The translations under genes were made by a program, and so were the position numbers. Of a DNA stretch of 61,647 bases, positions 37,241 to 47,472 are shown one piece after another. The notes under the pieces are model-generated. The model did no database searches. It saw nothing but the letters and a program-made list of their open reading frames with translations, and was not told the DNA's origin. This DNA is from Micractinium sp. NFX-FRZ. Lineage: Eukaryota > Chlorophyta > Trebouxiophyceae > Chlorellales > Chlorellaceae. The stretch lies in assembly GCA_029339195.1 (NCBI GenBank), contig JAPTJF010000387.1, positions 1 to 61,647 on the forward strand, read 5' to 3'. Numbering within the stretch: the stretch's first letter is position 1; each line of letters starts with the position of its first letter.

Positions 37241-40200
37241 TCATGTGCCGTAGCGGTGGCGGTACATGGGCGCTGCAATACCCTTGTGCACCTCTTCCCA
37301 CGGGCGCTCCACCTGCAACAAGGTGTCAGGGAGTGCATCAGAGAGACGAACACATTACGTTGGGGAGCGATGCGTGCATGGCTTGAATTTGTGCCACAAG
37401 CACAGCAAATTACCCTCGTAGCCCAGCACAACAGAGACAGCCCCAATGAGCAGTGAACACTGGTTCACAGCCCGTCTACCGTCGCCACTTACCACAAGCA
37501 GCGCCTCAGGCCCCAGGTAGCTGGCATGCAGCACGGGGTCTGCGCAGTAAATCATACGGCAGTTGCCTCCCGGCGCCTCGCTGGCCAACATGCCCTTGTG
37601 GGCAGACCGCCGGCGCTTGCGCCCCTGGCCCTCTTGCCCGCTGCCGTCCAGCGGCTGCACCATGTCCAGGTGGCAGCATGCCTGGCTGGACTGCAGGAAC
37701 AGGCTGGCAGGGGCCTGCGGGCAGGACGCGATGCTGGTGATACTGCCGGGCATCCGCAGCAGCTTGGTAGGCAGGCTGCCCCCGTGCTGCTGCATCCACT
37801 CAGTGGGCTGCCCAGAAGTCACGCTGTAGGCTGCTATCTGATGGGTGCTCGCTGCTGCCACCAGCATGCTGCTGTCAGACGTGAAGGTAACCGCTGTGAT
37901 GGCTGGCTGGGGCTCCGCCATGGGAGGCAGGGAGTGCACGAGCTTGTGGCTGCTCAGGCTGACCAGGTGCACACGCTGCCGCACCACAGCTGCCAGCCAG
38001 CTGCACAAGAGTGCAGGCGAACACGCAGGGTCAGTATGTGCAAGAGTGTAAAGATGTGCATGTCGTAAATGCGCAGGCATGCCAATGACTTGCAAGTGAG
38101 CAAACCGGTGAGGCAAAATGACATGCGACATGAGGCAAGCCAGGTAGGACCCACCTGCCATCTGGGCTGACTGCCATGAGCTCAACCAGGGGCATGAGGC
38201 GGCGTGCTGCGCTGCGCTGGCGGTCGCGCCTGAAATACGACTTGTATTGCAGATCGTGCAGAGCACGCAGCAAAGGTGTACCAGCACTGCTGCTGCCTGC
38301 ACTGCGCGTGTCTCCTTGCCCTGCAGCTGCCTGTTTTGAAAGGTCAATCAGGCGCAGGGTGCCGTCGCTGCTGCATGCCACCAGCTCGGAACTTCCGGGG
38401 CGGAAGGCCAGGTGGCAAGCCGCCGGCAAGTCTGCTGGCAGCTGCACTGGTGCTGGGATGATGTGGTTGGTAGGCACAGCGTCGTTTGCGGGCTGCTGCT
38501 CAAGTGCAAAGCAGCTGACCCGCCGGTTGTCCGAGTAGGCCAGCCAGCGGCGGTCGCGTGACATGCACGCTGCGGCGACGTGCCGCCCCGACTGCACTAC
38601 CAGCCGCAGCATGTGCAGGGGCGCGGAGGAGGGCAACAGCAGGGCCCCCTCTGCTGGCGGGCCCTGCTGCCCCTGGGCGGCCGCCGCTGGCAGTTGCCAC
38701 AAGTCAATATCGCTGCGCTGGGCGCACAGCAGCAGGGGCGGTTGCTGCTCCTGCTGGCTGCTGCCGCTGCTGGTACCCTCCAGGGCTGCAGGCCCTTGGG
38801 TGGCTTGCAGCACCGGCAGCTGGGGGCTGGAGTTGATGCCCACTGGGTGCTCCTGCATGCATGGAGCATGTGTGACAGGTGGGTCAAGGCATCGCAGCGG
38901 CCTGTCCTGTGAGAGAAAATCAAGCCTGGCCAAAGGAACACGCAGGCACCACGGCGAGCTGTTTCACACCTTCAGACAAACAGAGAAATGGAAGGCAGGG
39001 CAGAGGGACTGTCCCAGAACCACAACAGGCTGACCCTTGAATTTGCAAGCTGGCCCACAAGATCTGATACCCCAAATGTTGGTTTACTTGGCAAACAGTC
39101 GCCGACCGAGTGCATGAAGTGCGGCGTGTCCTTGCCGCCATGGCGCGCGACCCTAACCCCCGAAACAAAGACAAAACACCCAGGGAGGTGATATGGCTTG
39201 TTAACAAAATGTCGACACACGGCTCACCTTCAGATAGTTGTCGACTGAGTGCATGAACAGCTGGGTGTCGTTGCCTCCGGTTACAAGCCGCGGCCCATCA
39301 GGGAGGTGCTTGCCAGCGGCCACACACATGGCACGCACGTCATGGGAGTGCGGCCGCTTGCTGGACAGGTAGGCCCAGGGCAGCTGCTTGCCGCCGCCCA
39401 CGCTGCTGCCCTCTGGCAGGCGGTGGAAGAGGGCCACCTGCGGGTCCACGCCTGCAAGGGAGAAACATGAAATGCTGAGCATACACAGAAACCTGCAAAG
39501 CCAGTACAACCTTTGGTCGGCAGCTGGACCCGTCCATAGGAAGCGCAGCAACCTGTCCAGCAGCAGCACCCTGCAGTTTTGAGAGCTTGAATTGTCACTC
39601 ACCAGCTGCAAACACCATGTTGCCGTCGGGCGATGCCGCTAGCTGCAGCACATCAGCCTGGTGCTGGCTGAAGCGTGCCAGCAGCGTGCCAAACCGGCCG
39701 TCCCAGAACTGCACGTTGCCGCTGCTGTCGCCGCTGCAGGTTCAGAGAGCACATGAGTGGAGTGGGTTGGAGTACAGGTGGGGATCAGTCGTGCTGGCCA
39801 CAATGCTTTAGGCTGCAATACTGAGACAGTATGCTGAGCTGCGCACAGTTGGAACGATGCCTCGCCAGCACACTGACTCCCCCTACTGCAGTGAGTGAGC
39901 AATTCCCCGCAAACCCACAAACCATGCCAGTTGCAACATCCCCCCCCAGACCAGGAGCCGTCACACACCACATTAGAACCAGCTGAACGCAAACCGCATG
40001 CCAGTTGTTGCGCGCGCCAACCACAAGGTCTGAGACATGCCGCACCTGACCACAGTGCCATCGGGCAGCACCAGCAGCGACCAGATGCACGCCTCTGTGC
40101 TGTGCTCCCCGCCATCGCGCGCCGTGATGCGCAGCAGCTCGTGCCCACTGGCCACGCTCCACAGATGGATGCAGCCGTCGGTGCCCGCTGTAGCAAGCAC

Positions 40201-41110
40201 CTCGCCAGATGGATGCCAGGCCACTGCCAACGTGCGCCCCTCCACACGTGGCAGTGTTCGAGAGTAGGTGAGCCCTGGCACGCCCGCCTCGGCCTGAAAG
40301 ATGCGGGCGCAGCCGTCGTCGCAGGCGGCCGCGATGCGGGCAGGCGCGTCTGCAGCACAATCGCATATCAATCAAGCACACATCAGCAAAGGCTTGTGGC
40401 AGGCGCTGGCTGAGCGTGGAGGACAGCAGCACACATGCAGGCACATGCAGCACATGCAGGCACATGCAGGCACATGCAGACACATGCAGCACAGAAGCAA
40501 TACAGTAAGCGATGTATGGCATCCTCACCAGACTTGATACAGGCGCCTGGCTCCGGCGCCAGCTGCCACACAGCTCCTCCCAAAGAGTCGGCAGCGGGCC
40601 CCGCCCGCCGCTGCTCCACATCCCATTCCACCAGTGCCCCATCCAGGCCGGCGCTGAACAGCCGGCTAGTCAGCCCTCCCTTGCTCTCCTCCTCATCAAT
40701 CAGCCCCAGGCAGGTCACGCATGCATCTCGGTTTCCCGGCAGGCGCTGCAGCATGGACGCAAGAAGGGCGGGTTGCACAACCAGGCACCAAAGCAGGAGG
40801 CAGCAGGTGCATGTAAAGGAGGGCCCGCGGAGCAACTGTGCAGCATGAGCAGGTCCGCTAACAGGCTGCTTCAGCATGCCGGCCTGTCAACATATCCCCT
40901 TACGTCCCGCACCTGGAAGCAGTGTGCTGATGTGGTCTCATAGAGCTCCAGGTCTCCATCTTCCCGAGCTGCAGCAAGTACGCTGCCGTCGCCGCTGGCG
41001 GCCAACGCCACTATCGCGGCCGGCTGCCACTCCACAAAGCGGCTGCGGTGCAGCTCCACCAGGCCGGGGCTGGCAGCGATGCCAATGCCTGGACCGGCGG
41101 CGCCCGGCAT
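37241..41110 (-). CDS. UTP4: UTP4 (cirhin) WD40 protein of the SSU processome
   Basis: Subunit of the t-UTP/UTP-A complex that binds the 5' end of pre-rRNA in the nucleolus. Exons on the complement: 40913-41110, 40529-40745, 40046-40349, 39603-39733, 39228-39451, 38155-38906 (or to 38852), 37493-38000, 37241-37312. Phases are consistent and give 801 aa (783 with the alternative acceptor); human cirhin is 686. Matches in order: [123 protein letters not shown], and the C-terminal [12 protein letters not shown]. The extra length is Gln/Ala/Gly-rich inserts between blades. The acceptor of exon 6 is ambiguous: TCTCACAG at 38907 has the better pyrimidine tract. It diverges from MDH. Confidence 0.92.
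39086..39141 (-). repeat. Copy of UTP4 exon 5 end in intron 5
   Basis: On the minus strand this reads [12 protein letters not shown], a decayed version of [12 protein letters not shown] at the end of exon 5 (39228-39285). It lies about 140 bases into the intron. Confidence 0.8.
40432..40490. repeat. CACATGCAG minisatellite in UTP4 intron 2
   Basis: Six or seven units of CACATGCAG or CACATGCAGG/A in tandem. Each unit read on the plus strand contains a CAG, but the gene is on the minus strand. Confidence 0.9.
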
Positions 41111-41946
41111 AGGAGCCGGGTATATGTGGGCCTGGGTTGAAGGTCTGTGAACTCGGAGTTTCTCTATTGCAGGGAGCGTCCCACAACCTGCAGGCGGCGG
41201 CGGCGGCGGCGGCAGGCAGGCGGCGACGCGGTGAGACGAGGCGCGCTCCCAGCTCCCTGCATGGAACAGCAAGCTGCATATGCCACCAGCATTCCAACTG
41301 TCCCCTCGACCATCCTGTCGACGCATGAGGCCTCTTATTGCCCACCACGCGACAATGCATGGCCTCCAGTGGCAAAGCTCGCCCGAGCGCTCACCCCGCC
41401 TTCGCCACCGGTAAATAAGAGGACCCCAGCCTTGTAAATACGATGAATGCGCCCGACAAAAGACACCTGGCTGCGCATGGTTCGGCTGAGCTGGCTTCTG
41501 AGCCACCCAAGATGGCAAACCCTGGCCCCCAGTCTGTTGCCCCTGCCCGATCTCAATCGACCCGATCCCCTGCGCGAAGTCTCAGGCAAGAAGTAAGTAG
41601 GTTGTGCGGCGCACCTTCTGTGCACCCGTCAGCGCCGCCTTCCCGCTGTTTGGTGCTTTTGTTGGGCGACGCGGCGTGGTGCAGATCGCTGGATGCTGCC
41701 TGTTCACCACGGCGGGCACTGATGGAGACCTCGTTGCTGCACTGTGTGGGAGACCCCTTGGCCCGCGTCGGTGTGCGGGTACCAATCTGGAGCGCAGAAA
41801 TGCAGCTGGCAATGCTTGATCCAAGGCCTGCGGCAGCGGCAGGGCTCAACTAGGGGGCCGCCGCCGCCCATCCCCCACCAGTGGGCCGCCCCACTAACTG
41901 AAGCAACACCTATGCTCTTCATTGCACCACCCATCTGCAGGCAACC
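41111..41946. promoter_or_regulatory. Shared upstream region of UTP4 and MDH (divergent)
   Basis: 836 bp between divergent start codons. The MDH ATG is preceded by CTGCAGGCAACC, so a 5'-UTR intron may end at about 41940. A GGCGGC tract sits at 41190-41215. Open frames in here lack coding support. Confidence 0.55.
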
Positions 41947-44900
41947 ATGCAGGCTCTGGCGCGGGCCACCAAGGAGGTTGTGCGGGCAGCGGGCACCCGC
42001 GGCTTTGCCAGCGGCGTGCCTGATCGCAAGGTGGCGGTGCTGGGCGCCGCAGGTAGGGCCTGCTTGCTTGCGGCTGCACAGCGGCTGCTGAGTGTGATCT
42101 GCCCTTCCGCTGCGCAGTAAATGTGCTCTACATTTCGTGTGCAGGGAAGTGCAGCGCAGGGGAATCATGGCAGTTTGAAGAACAGCGTTCAACCTAGGCG
42201 CTCATCTGCAGTCTGCGTGTTGACTCGCATGCTGCCCTGCTTTTCCTCCCCTTCCGCAGGTGGCATTGGCCAGCCCCTGTCCCTGCTGATGAAGGTAGGC
42301 AGCACGCGCTGGGTGCTTGTTTCAGCCCCTGCTTTCTGTTCTGACTCTATTCTGCACGTCACGCTGCCTCTCCAGATTTGCCCCCAAGCTGAACCCCGCT
42401 TCTTCCATCCCCCTGTCATTGTTTCTTCACGCAGCTGTCACCCTACGTCAGCGAGCTTGCGCTGTACGATATCGCCGGCACCCCCGGCGTGGCAGCGGAC
42501 GTCAGCCACATCAACAGCAAGGCCGCAGTCAAGGGCTACGCAGGTGAAGCTCGGTTGGTCAAGTTGGATTTTGTGGGTGTGGGAGAGCCACATCAACAGC
42601 ACGGCCGCGTCAAGGGCTATGCACGGAGAGCTGGTGTTTGCAGTAAACAGGACAGCTGCGGGCCAGGGCAATTGTCAGCCCCATCAACAGCAAAGCCGTG
42701 GTTGAGAACTACGCAGGTAAGGATGAAGTGGGGACTTAGAGCGGCCAGAGGCACGGGCCGCAGAGAAGCATGCCATAGGCGCGTGGGGAAAGCTTCTGTT
42801 TCTTCCGTGCATGCTTTTGCCCATTCTTTTCCCCTGCGCAGGCAAGGACCAGTTCCAGGCAACTGGATACAGCAGGCATCCATGACCATCACCGTACAGT
42901 TTACCGACCCTGTTATTATTCAAACCTTTCCACCTGCATGCGAGGACCAGCTGGGTGAGGTGCTGAAGGGCGCCAGCGTCTTGACCATCTTTGCTGGCTC
43001 TGCCTTTGGACCACCTCTTCCTTCCATCTTTTCCTCCCCTCCCTCTCCTCTACAGGCGAGGACCAGCTGGGCGAGGCGCTGAAGGGTGCCGACGTCGTCA
43101 TCATCCCCGCCGGCGTGCCCCGCAAGCCGGGCATGACCCGCGACGACCTTTTCAAGATCAACGCCGGCATCGTGCGCAGCCTGGTGGAGGCATGCGGCAA
43201 GCACTGCCCCAAGGTGCGGGCGGGATGGTGCAAGGGGGGTGGGGTCTTCTATGGAGGCGTGCATCAAGCATTGGCTCAAGGTGCGCGCGTCATCTCTTTG
43301 TAGCGGGGCACTCCAGGGCTCAAGGGGGCATGGCTATATGGTCTTGCATTGTGCGCAGCCTTGTGGAGGCATGCAGCAAGCACTGCGCAAGGTGCGTGCG
43401 TGCAGCTGGTTCAGTGACCGACTGTTTAACAGGTAATACCCCTGTCACACAGAGACAGTGCACCTGCTCAAGGTAATCAGCCATGCAGCTTGAAAGAGGG
43501 ATGCTGCCTCTGTGGGGGCAATTTGTGGGGGCAGGTCATGGACAGGCCCAGTTTCACATCCACTGTGCAGATTGCAGGCTGTGCATCAATCACCTCTGCT
43601 GTGTCTGCAGTCTCGGCATGGGCGCTTTCACCATGCTCCTCAGTGGCTCACCCTGCACGCTTCCTGCTCACCCCGCATCCCCATCAACCCGCCATTTGTT
43701 CGATTGACACAGAACCCCCAGCAGGCGCTGCTACACATCACCTCCAACCCTGTCAACTCCACTGCCCCCAGTCGCACGCACCCACCAGGTCATTGGCAAC
43801 CCAACCCTGCACATTTGTCTCCTTGTAGGCGCTGCTGAACATCATCTCCAACCCCGTCAATTCCACCGTGCCCATTGCTGCTGAGACCCTCAAGAAGCTG
43901 GGCGTGTACGACGAGAAGCGCGTGCTGGGTGTCACCACCCTGGACGTCGTGAGTTTCAGCTCCACTTTCTTTGTTTTCTGCTCATGCTTGGACCTGTTGT
44001 TGAGGGGGTGGCAGGTTTGGCTGGAATGACACGTTGCACGGGAGTGTGCAACGAGAAGCGCGTGATGGGCGCACCTGCCGTGGATGTCGTGCATGGGTGT
44101 ACAGGCGCTCATAGGGTGGCAGTGCCGTTGGTGCTCGCCAGCTTGCACAACACCTGCCAGCACGGATTGTGCCGTGTTTGTGGTAGAGCCTGCGCATTGA
44201 ACTGCGCCCATGCGATTGGCCAGCGCCCTGACCTGCTCCCCTGCGCCCGTCGTCTCCACACGTACCCTTGCACCCTCTCAAACCTACCCCTTCCTCCCAC
44301 GCTAAACAGGCGCAATAACAACTTCGCCGAGAAAGCCGGCCGTATATGATCCCTTCCCCCCTTCCTTGACCACTCCTTCCTTGCATTCCCATACACCGTT
44401 CCTCACTCCTCGGTCACCCACATGTGAGCAGGTGCGTGCCAAGACCTTCTTTGCCGAGAAGGCCGGCCTGGACGTGAGCAAGGTGGACGTGCCGGTGGTG
44501 GGCGGCCACGCGGGCGTCACCATCCTGCCTCTCTTCTCCCAGGTGCGTTGATGTGTTCATTGCATTCTTGCATTCTAGCGGAAGCACTTTAATGTCCTGT
44601 TCGATGTGTGGGTGTAAATGGGTAGGTCAGGGTCGACTCAAGTCGGCATGAACGCAAGGCTTTGGGGATCTTGGAGACAAAGCTCGGTCTGCACATGCTG
44701 TCAACTCGGCGGAGAAGTTGAGCTTGTCGAGCAAAAACGCTCTGCTTCTTTGCACCGCAGGCTGTCCCCAACGCCTCCAACAAGCTGAGCGAGGCGGATA
44801 TTGACGCCCTGACCAAGCGCACCCAGGACGGCGGCACCGAGGTGGTGCAGGCCAAGGCCGGCAAGGTGCGCTGTGCGGCTGTGCGACTCCTCAGCAAGCT

Positions 44901-46123
44901 TCCGGTCAAAAAGGCAGCTCTCCTCCCCCGCATGGCTGAGCTGGTACACTCGATACTGCATGCTCACCGCCATGCTTACTGGCTGTCCTGCCTGCTCTGC
45001 CTGCTTCCGCCTGCTTTTTCCATGTCAGGGTTGTGTCGTGCTGTCCCTGGCCTAAGTTGGTGTGCTGTCTTCCGAGCATTGTTTTTGACGCCCATGCTGA
45101 TTACTCTTGCTTCCGTCTTTGTGCTGTAGGGCTCTGCTACTCTGTCCATGGCCTACGCCGGCGCGCTGTTCGCCGATGCCTGCCTGCGCGGCCTGAACGG
45201 CGACCCTGACGTCATCGAGTGCTCTTATGTGGCCTCCTCCATTACCGAGGTGCCTTTCTTCAGCAGCAAGGTCAAGCTGGGCAAGAACGGTGAGTGGGCA
45301 GAGGGTGGATGCAGGTGGGGTAGGTTGCTGAGTGCCGTCAGGTGGTCTCCTTTTATCACCGAGGACCCCTCTTCAACAGCAAGGTCAAGCTGGGCAAGAA
45401 TGGTGAGTGGGCGGGTGCAGCAGCAGAGCGTGTCTGCAAGCAGGTTATGGTTGCTCATGAGTCGTTGCGGGGAGGTTGGGGAAATCAACGACGGTGATGG
45501 GCAGGGTCCATGAGGCGGTCCACAGGGTAGGGTGAATGCAGGAGCAGTTTTGTGAGGAGTTTGGGAAGTGCAGGTAAAATGTCAGGGGTCCATGGGGCAT
45601 GCGTGCCGTGCTCACTCCAAAGACGGTGCGCCTTGCTGTTCTGCAGGTGTCAAGCAGATACACTAGTGACAGCAGATCTAGTTGCATGTGCAGCCGCAGA
45701 GCAAGAAGTTATGCCCTACTGTCCCATACCTCTGCTGCTGCAGGTGTGGAGCAGATCTACGGCCTGGGCGAGCTCAACGACTACGAGAAGGCTGCCCTGA
45801 AGGTATGTGAGGGAGAGGGCGCGGGAGGGAGGGGATTGTGATGGTAGCAGGGAAGTGGTCGGAAAGCACTGGCCAAAGCAGGTTGCGAACCGACAGCAGC
45901 GTGCCTAGAAGATGGAAGTTTACTGCAAGTGCTAGCCAAGCTGCTGGCCTCCATCACGGGCTTCCGCAGCAAGCTGCCAGCCAGATTCGCGCAGCTGCTG
46001 CTAGTCAGGTTGTCCAGTACATTCCTTGAGCCTTAATCGTCTGCGAATGCTCCTTCTTTGCAGGCCATGATGCCTGAGCTGCGCGCCAGCATTGACAAGG
46101 GCCTGGAGTTTGCCAAGTCCTAA
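41947..46123 (+). CDS. MDH: Malate dehydrogenase, NAD-dependent, probably mitochondrial
   Basis: Interconverts malate and oxaloacetate with NAD. Exons: 41947-42052, 42260-42294, 42435-42543, 43056-43213, 43829-43948, 44432-44542, 44761-44865, 45130-45289, 45744-45802, 46064-46123; 340 aa, phases consistent. The N-terminus [20 protein letters not shown] is a basic, acid-free-start helix followed by a cleavage-like ASG, which favours mitochondria. The Rossmann motif GAAGGIGQ is at 33-40. [35 protein letters not shown] and the catalytic-His block [13 protein letters not shown] (His202) are all present, as is [14 protein letters not shown]. The glyoxysomal form uses a PTS2 signal that I do not see. 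The gene carries the densest set of exon-edge copies in its introns: eight were found. Confidence 0.95.
42586..42990 (+). repeat. Copies of MDH exon 3 end and exon 4 start in intron 3
   Basis: 42586-42630 (CACATCAACAGCACGGCCGC) and 42683-42722 (CCCATCAACAGCAAAGCCGT) copy the exon 3 end CACATCAACAGCAAGGCCGC. The second also keeps TACGCAG|GTAAGG, a fully usable donor. 42940-42988 copies the exon 4 start (GCGAGGACCAGCTGGGTGAG versus GCGAGGACCAGCTGGGCGAG). Confidence 0.85.
43242..43402 (+). repeat. Two copies of MDH exon 4 end in intron 4
   Basis: The exon edge GAGGCATGCGGCAAGCACTG|CCCCAAG|GTGCGG (43187-43219) recurs as GAGGCGTGCATCAAGCATTG (43249 onward, then GCTCAAG|GTGCGC) and as GAGGCATGCAGCAAGCACTG (43365 onward, then CGCAAG|GTGCGT). 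All three keep GTGCG donors in the same place. Confidence 0.85.
43727..43790 (+). repeat. Copy of MDH exon 5 acceptor edge upstream of exon 5
   Basis: CAG|GCGCTGCTACACATCACCTC followed by CAACCCTGTCAACTCCACTG mirrors TAG|GCGCTGCTGAACATCATCTC and CAACCCCGTCAATTCCACCG at 43829 onward. The AG acceptor is preserved in the copy. Confidence 0.85.
44034..44342 (+). repeat. Copies of MDH exon 5 end and exon 6 start in intron 5
   Basis: 44034-44097 (AACGAGAAGCGCGTGATGGG...GTGGATGTCGTGCATG) copies the exon 5 end (GACGAGAAGCGCGTGCTGGG...CTGGACGTCGTGAGT). 44309-44342 (AACTTCGCCGAGAAAGCCGG) copies the exon 6 start (TTCTTTGCCGAGAAGGCCGG). Confidence 0.8.
45348..45412 (+). repeat. Well-preserved copy of MDH exon 8 end and donor
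   Basis: AAGGTCAAGCTGGGCAAGAA followed by TGGTGAGTGGGC copies the exon 8 junction (AAGGTCAAGCTGGGCAAGAA, CGGTGAGTGGGC, 45269-45300). About 65 bases match at high identity and the GTGAGTGG donor is intact, so a transcript could use it as an alternative donor. Confidence 0.9.
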
Positions 46124-47472
46124 ACTGCTGAGGAAGAACCAGCACCGGTTGGTTGGGTGATACCTGAGCGCAGAACGCTCATGTTGCCTGCCATCGCACC
46201 TCTATGCTTCCAATGCCTCTTGTAAGCACTTGCAGTTATGTCAGCCATAATAGGATTAGTCAAAGGAATCAAGGAAATCTGGAGCCGCACACTCCTTGCG
46301 ACACGATATGCTGGCACCACCAATTGGGGATGCGCTGGCTTGTTCGTGCTGTCCGGCGCGCCCGCCCACCTTGTCGCCCGCCGGTCAGCGGCGTCAATCA
46401 AGTTGCTGGTTGCTCCCTGTTGCCTGAGAAAGCGTGGCCTCAACTTGTCGTTTGCTCTGGTCCCTGCCTGACACTTGGGAGGTGAGATGTATCAATGCCT
46501 CGACTGTGAACCTGCTGCTGGAATCCCGACAGCAAAGTAGGCAGCACTGTCACCAGCCAGCCACATGCTGGTGAGCTCACTGCTGCTCTGATGCCGCTGA
46601 CCTGTGGACGCAAAGCGTGGTGAGTGTCGAGTGCCGGCATGCTGATAACACTCCTTTCAACTACAGTGCTTCTGGTGAGTCGGTGCGGGCTATGCCATGC
46701 TGCGGCTGCTGCTGACGCAGATGTGCTGTTCTGCCACCTGTGCGCTGGCCAGCCCTGCAATGCATGCGCTCAATGCGTGCCGTGTCTGACAACACTGCAT
46801 CTGAAAGAGTATTGACCCTCAGAGAACAGCAGGCAGAGGAGTTGCGCGGCGAGGCAGTTCTTCGAGTTGCATCATAGCGGCAGGGCCATCTGTGCACCTC
46901 CATCTGCCATGTGTGTGGTGCGGAAACAGCATGGCATATGGAGAACTGTGGTCCCAAGGCGTAGGACTTGATCAGGCGTAGGACTTGATCAGGCAGTCCT
47001 GAAGGCTGAGGCCAGCGCTGTGACAGATGCTGTTAGGCATCAAGCAGCGCAGGTAGCATCAACCGTGACCTGCCAAGGTTGCCAAGATGACATGCATTTG
47101 TGCCAATGCGTCTGACAGGGACGTAATCTAGCGTGCTATGATAAAAGCGAATTGGCACCCCCCACCCACTGTAATGCACTGTCCAGCGCAGCAGCAGTCA
47201 CCAGGTGTTCTGCTGGGCTGTACCCTTCTCTCTTCTCCTCTCTACAGGCCACACCCTACATAACCATTGCATACTCCTACGGCCAGATTGGCGGCTCGCA
47301 CCAGCAGGCAAGGCACACCACGGCGCCTCCCTGCGTCTCGTCTGCAGTGGCTTCCTCCTCACGAGTTTTCAGGAAGAGTAGCGTGTTACAAAGAAAGAGC
47401 AGGAAACAGAGGCCTCAGAGAAGAGGATGCGGTGCTCATGTGCTCCCGCGATGAGCCTGGCCAGCCCAGCCA
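46124..47472. other. Intergenic between MDH and uL1c (convergent 3' ends)
   Basis: A TGTAA signal for MDH lies at 46221-46225, about 100 bases after the stop. On the other side a minus-strand TGTAA (TTACA at 47386-47390) lies about 85 bases after the uL1c stop. A 17-bp tandem duplication (GGCGTAGGACTTGATCA twice) is at 46958-46991. No gene is supported; the 77-codon frame at 46238-46471 has no family match and sits in the MDH 3' region. Confidence 0.55.

Noticed and set aside
40432..40490. Regularly repeated short units that could suggest a CRISPR-like array
   Set aside because: Units are 9-10 bp with no unique spacers and lie in a nuclear intron; it is a minisatellite.
42842..42890. GCAAGGACCAGTTCCAGGC as an extra MDH exon
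   Set aside because: It would insert residues not found in any malate dehydrogenase and runs into a stop; it is better read as another decayed copy of the exon 4 start.
46238..46471. 77-codon open frame after MDH
   Set aside because: It overlaps the MDH 3' region beyond a TGTAA signal, has no family similarity and no splice context.
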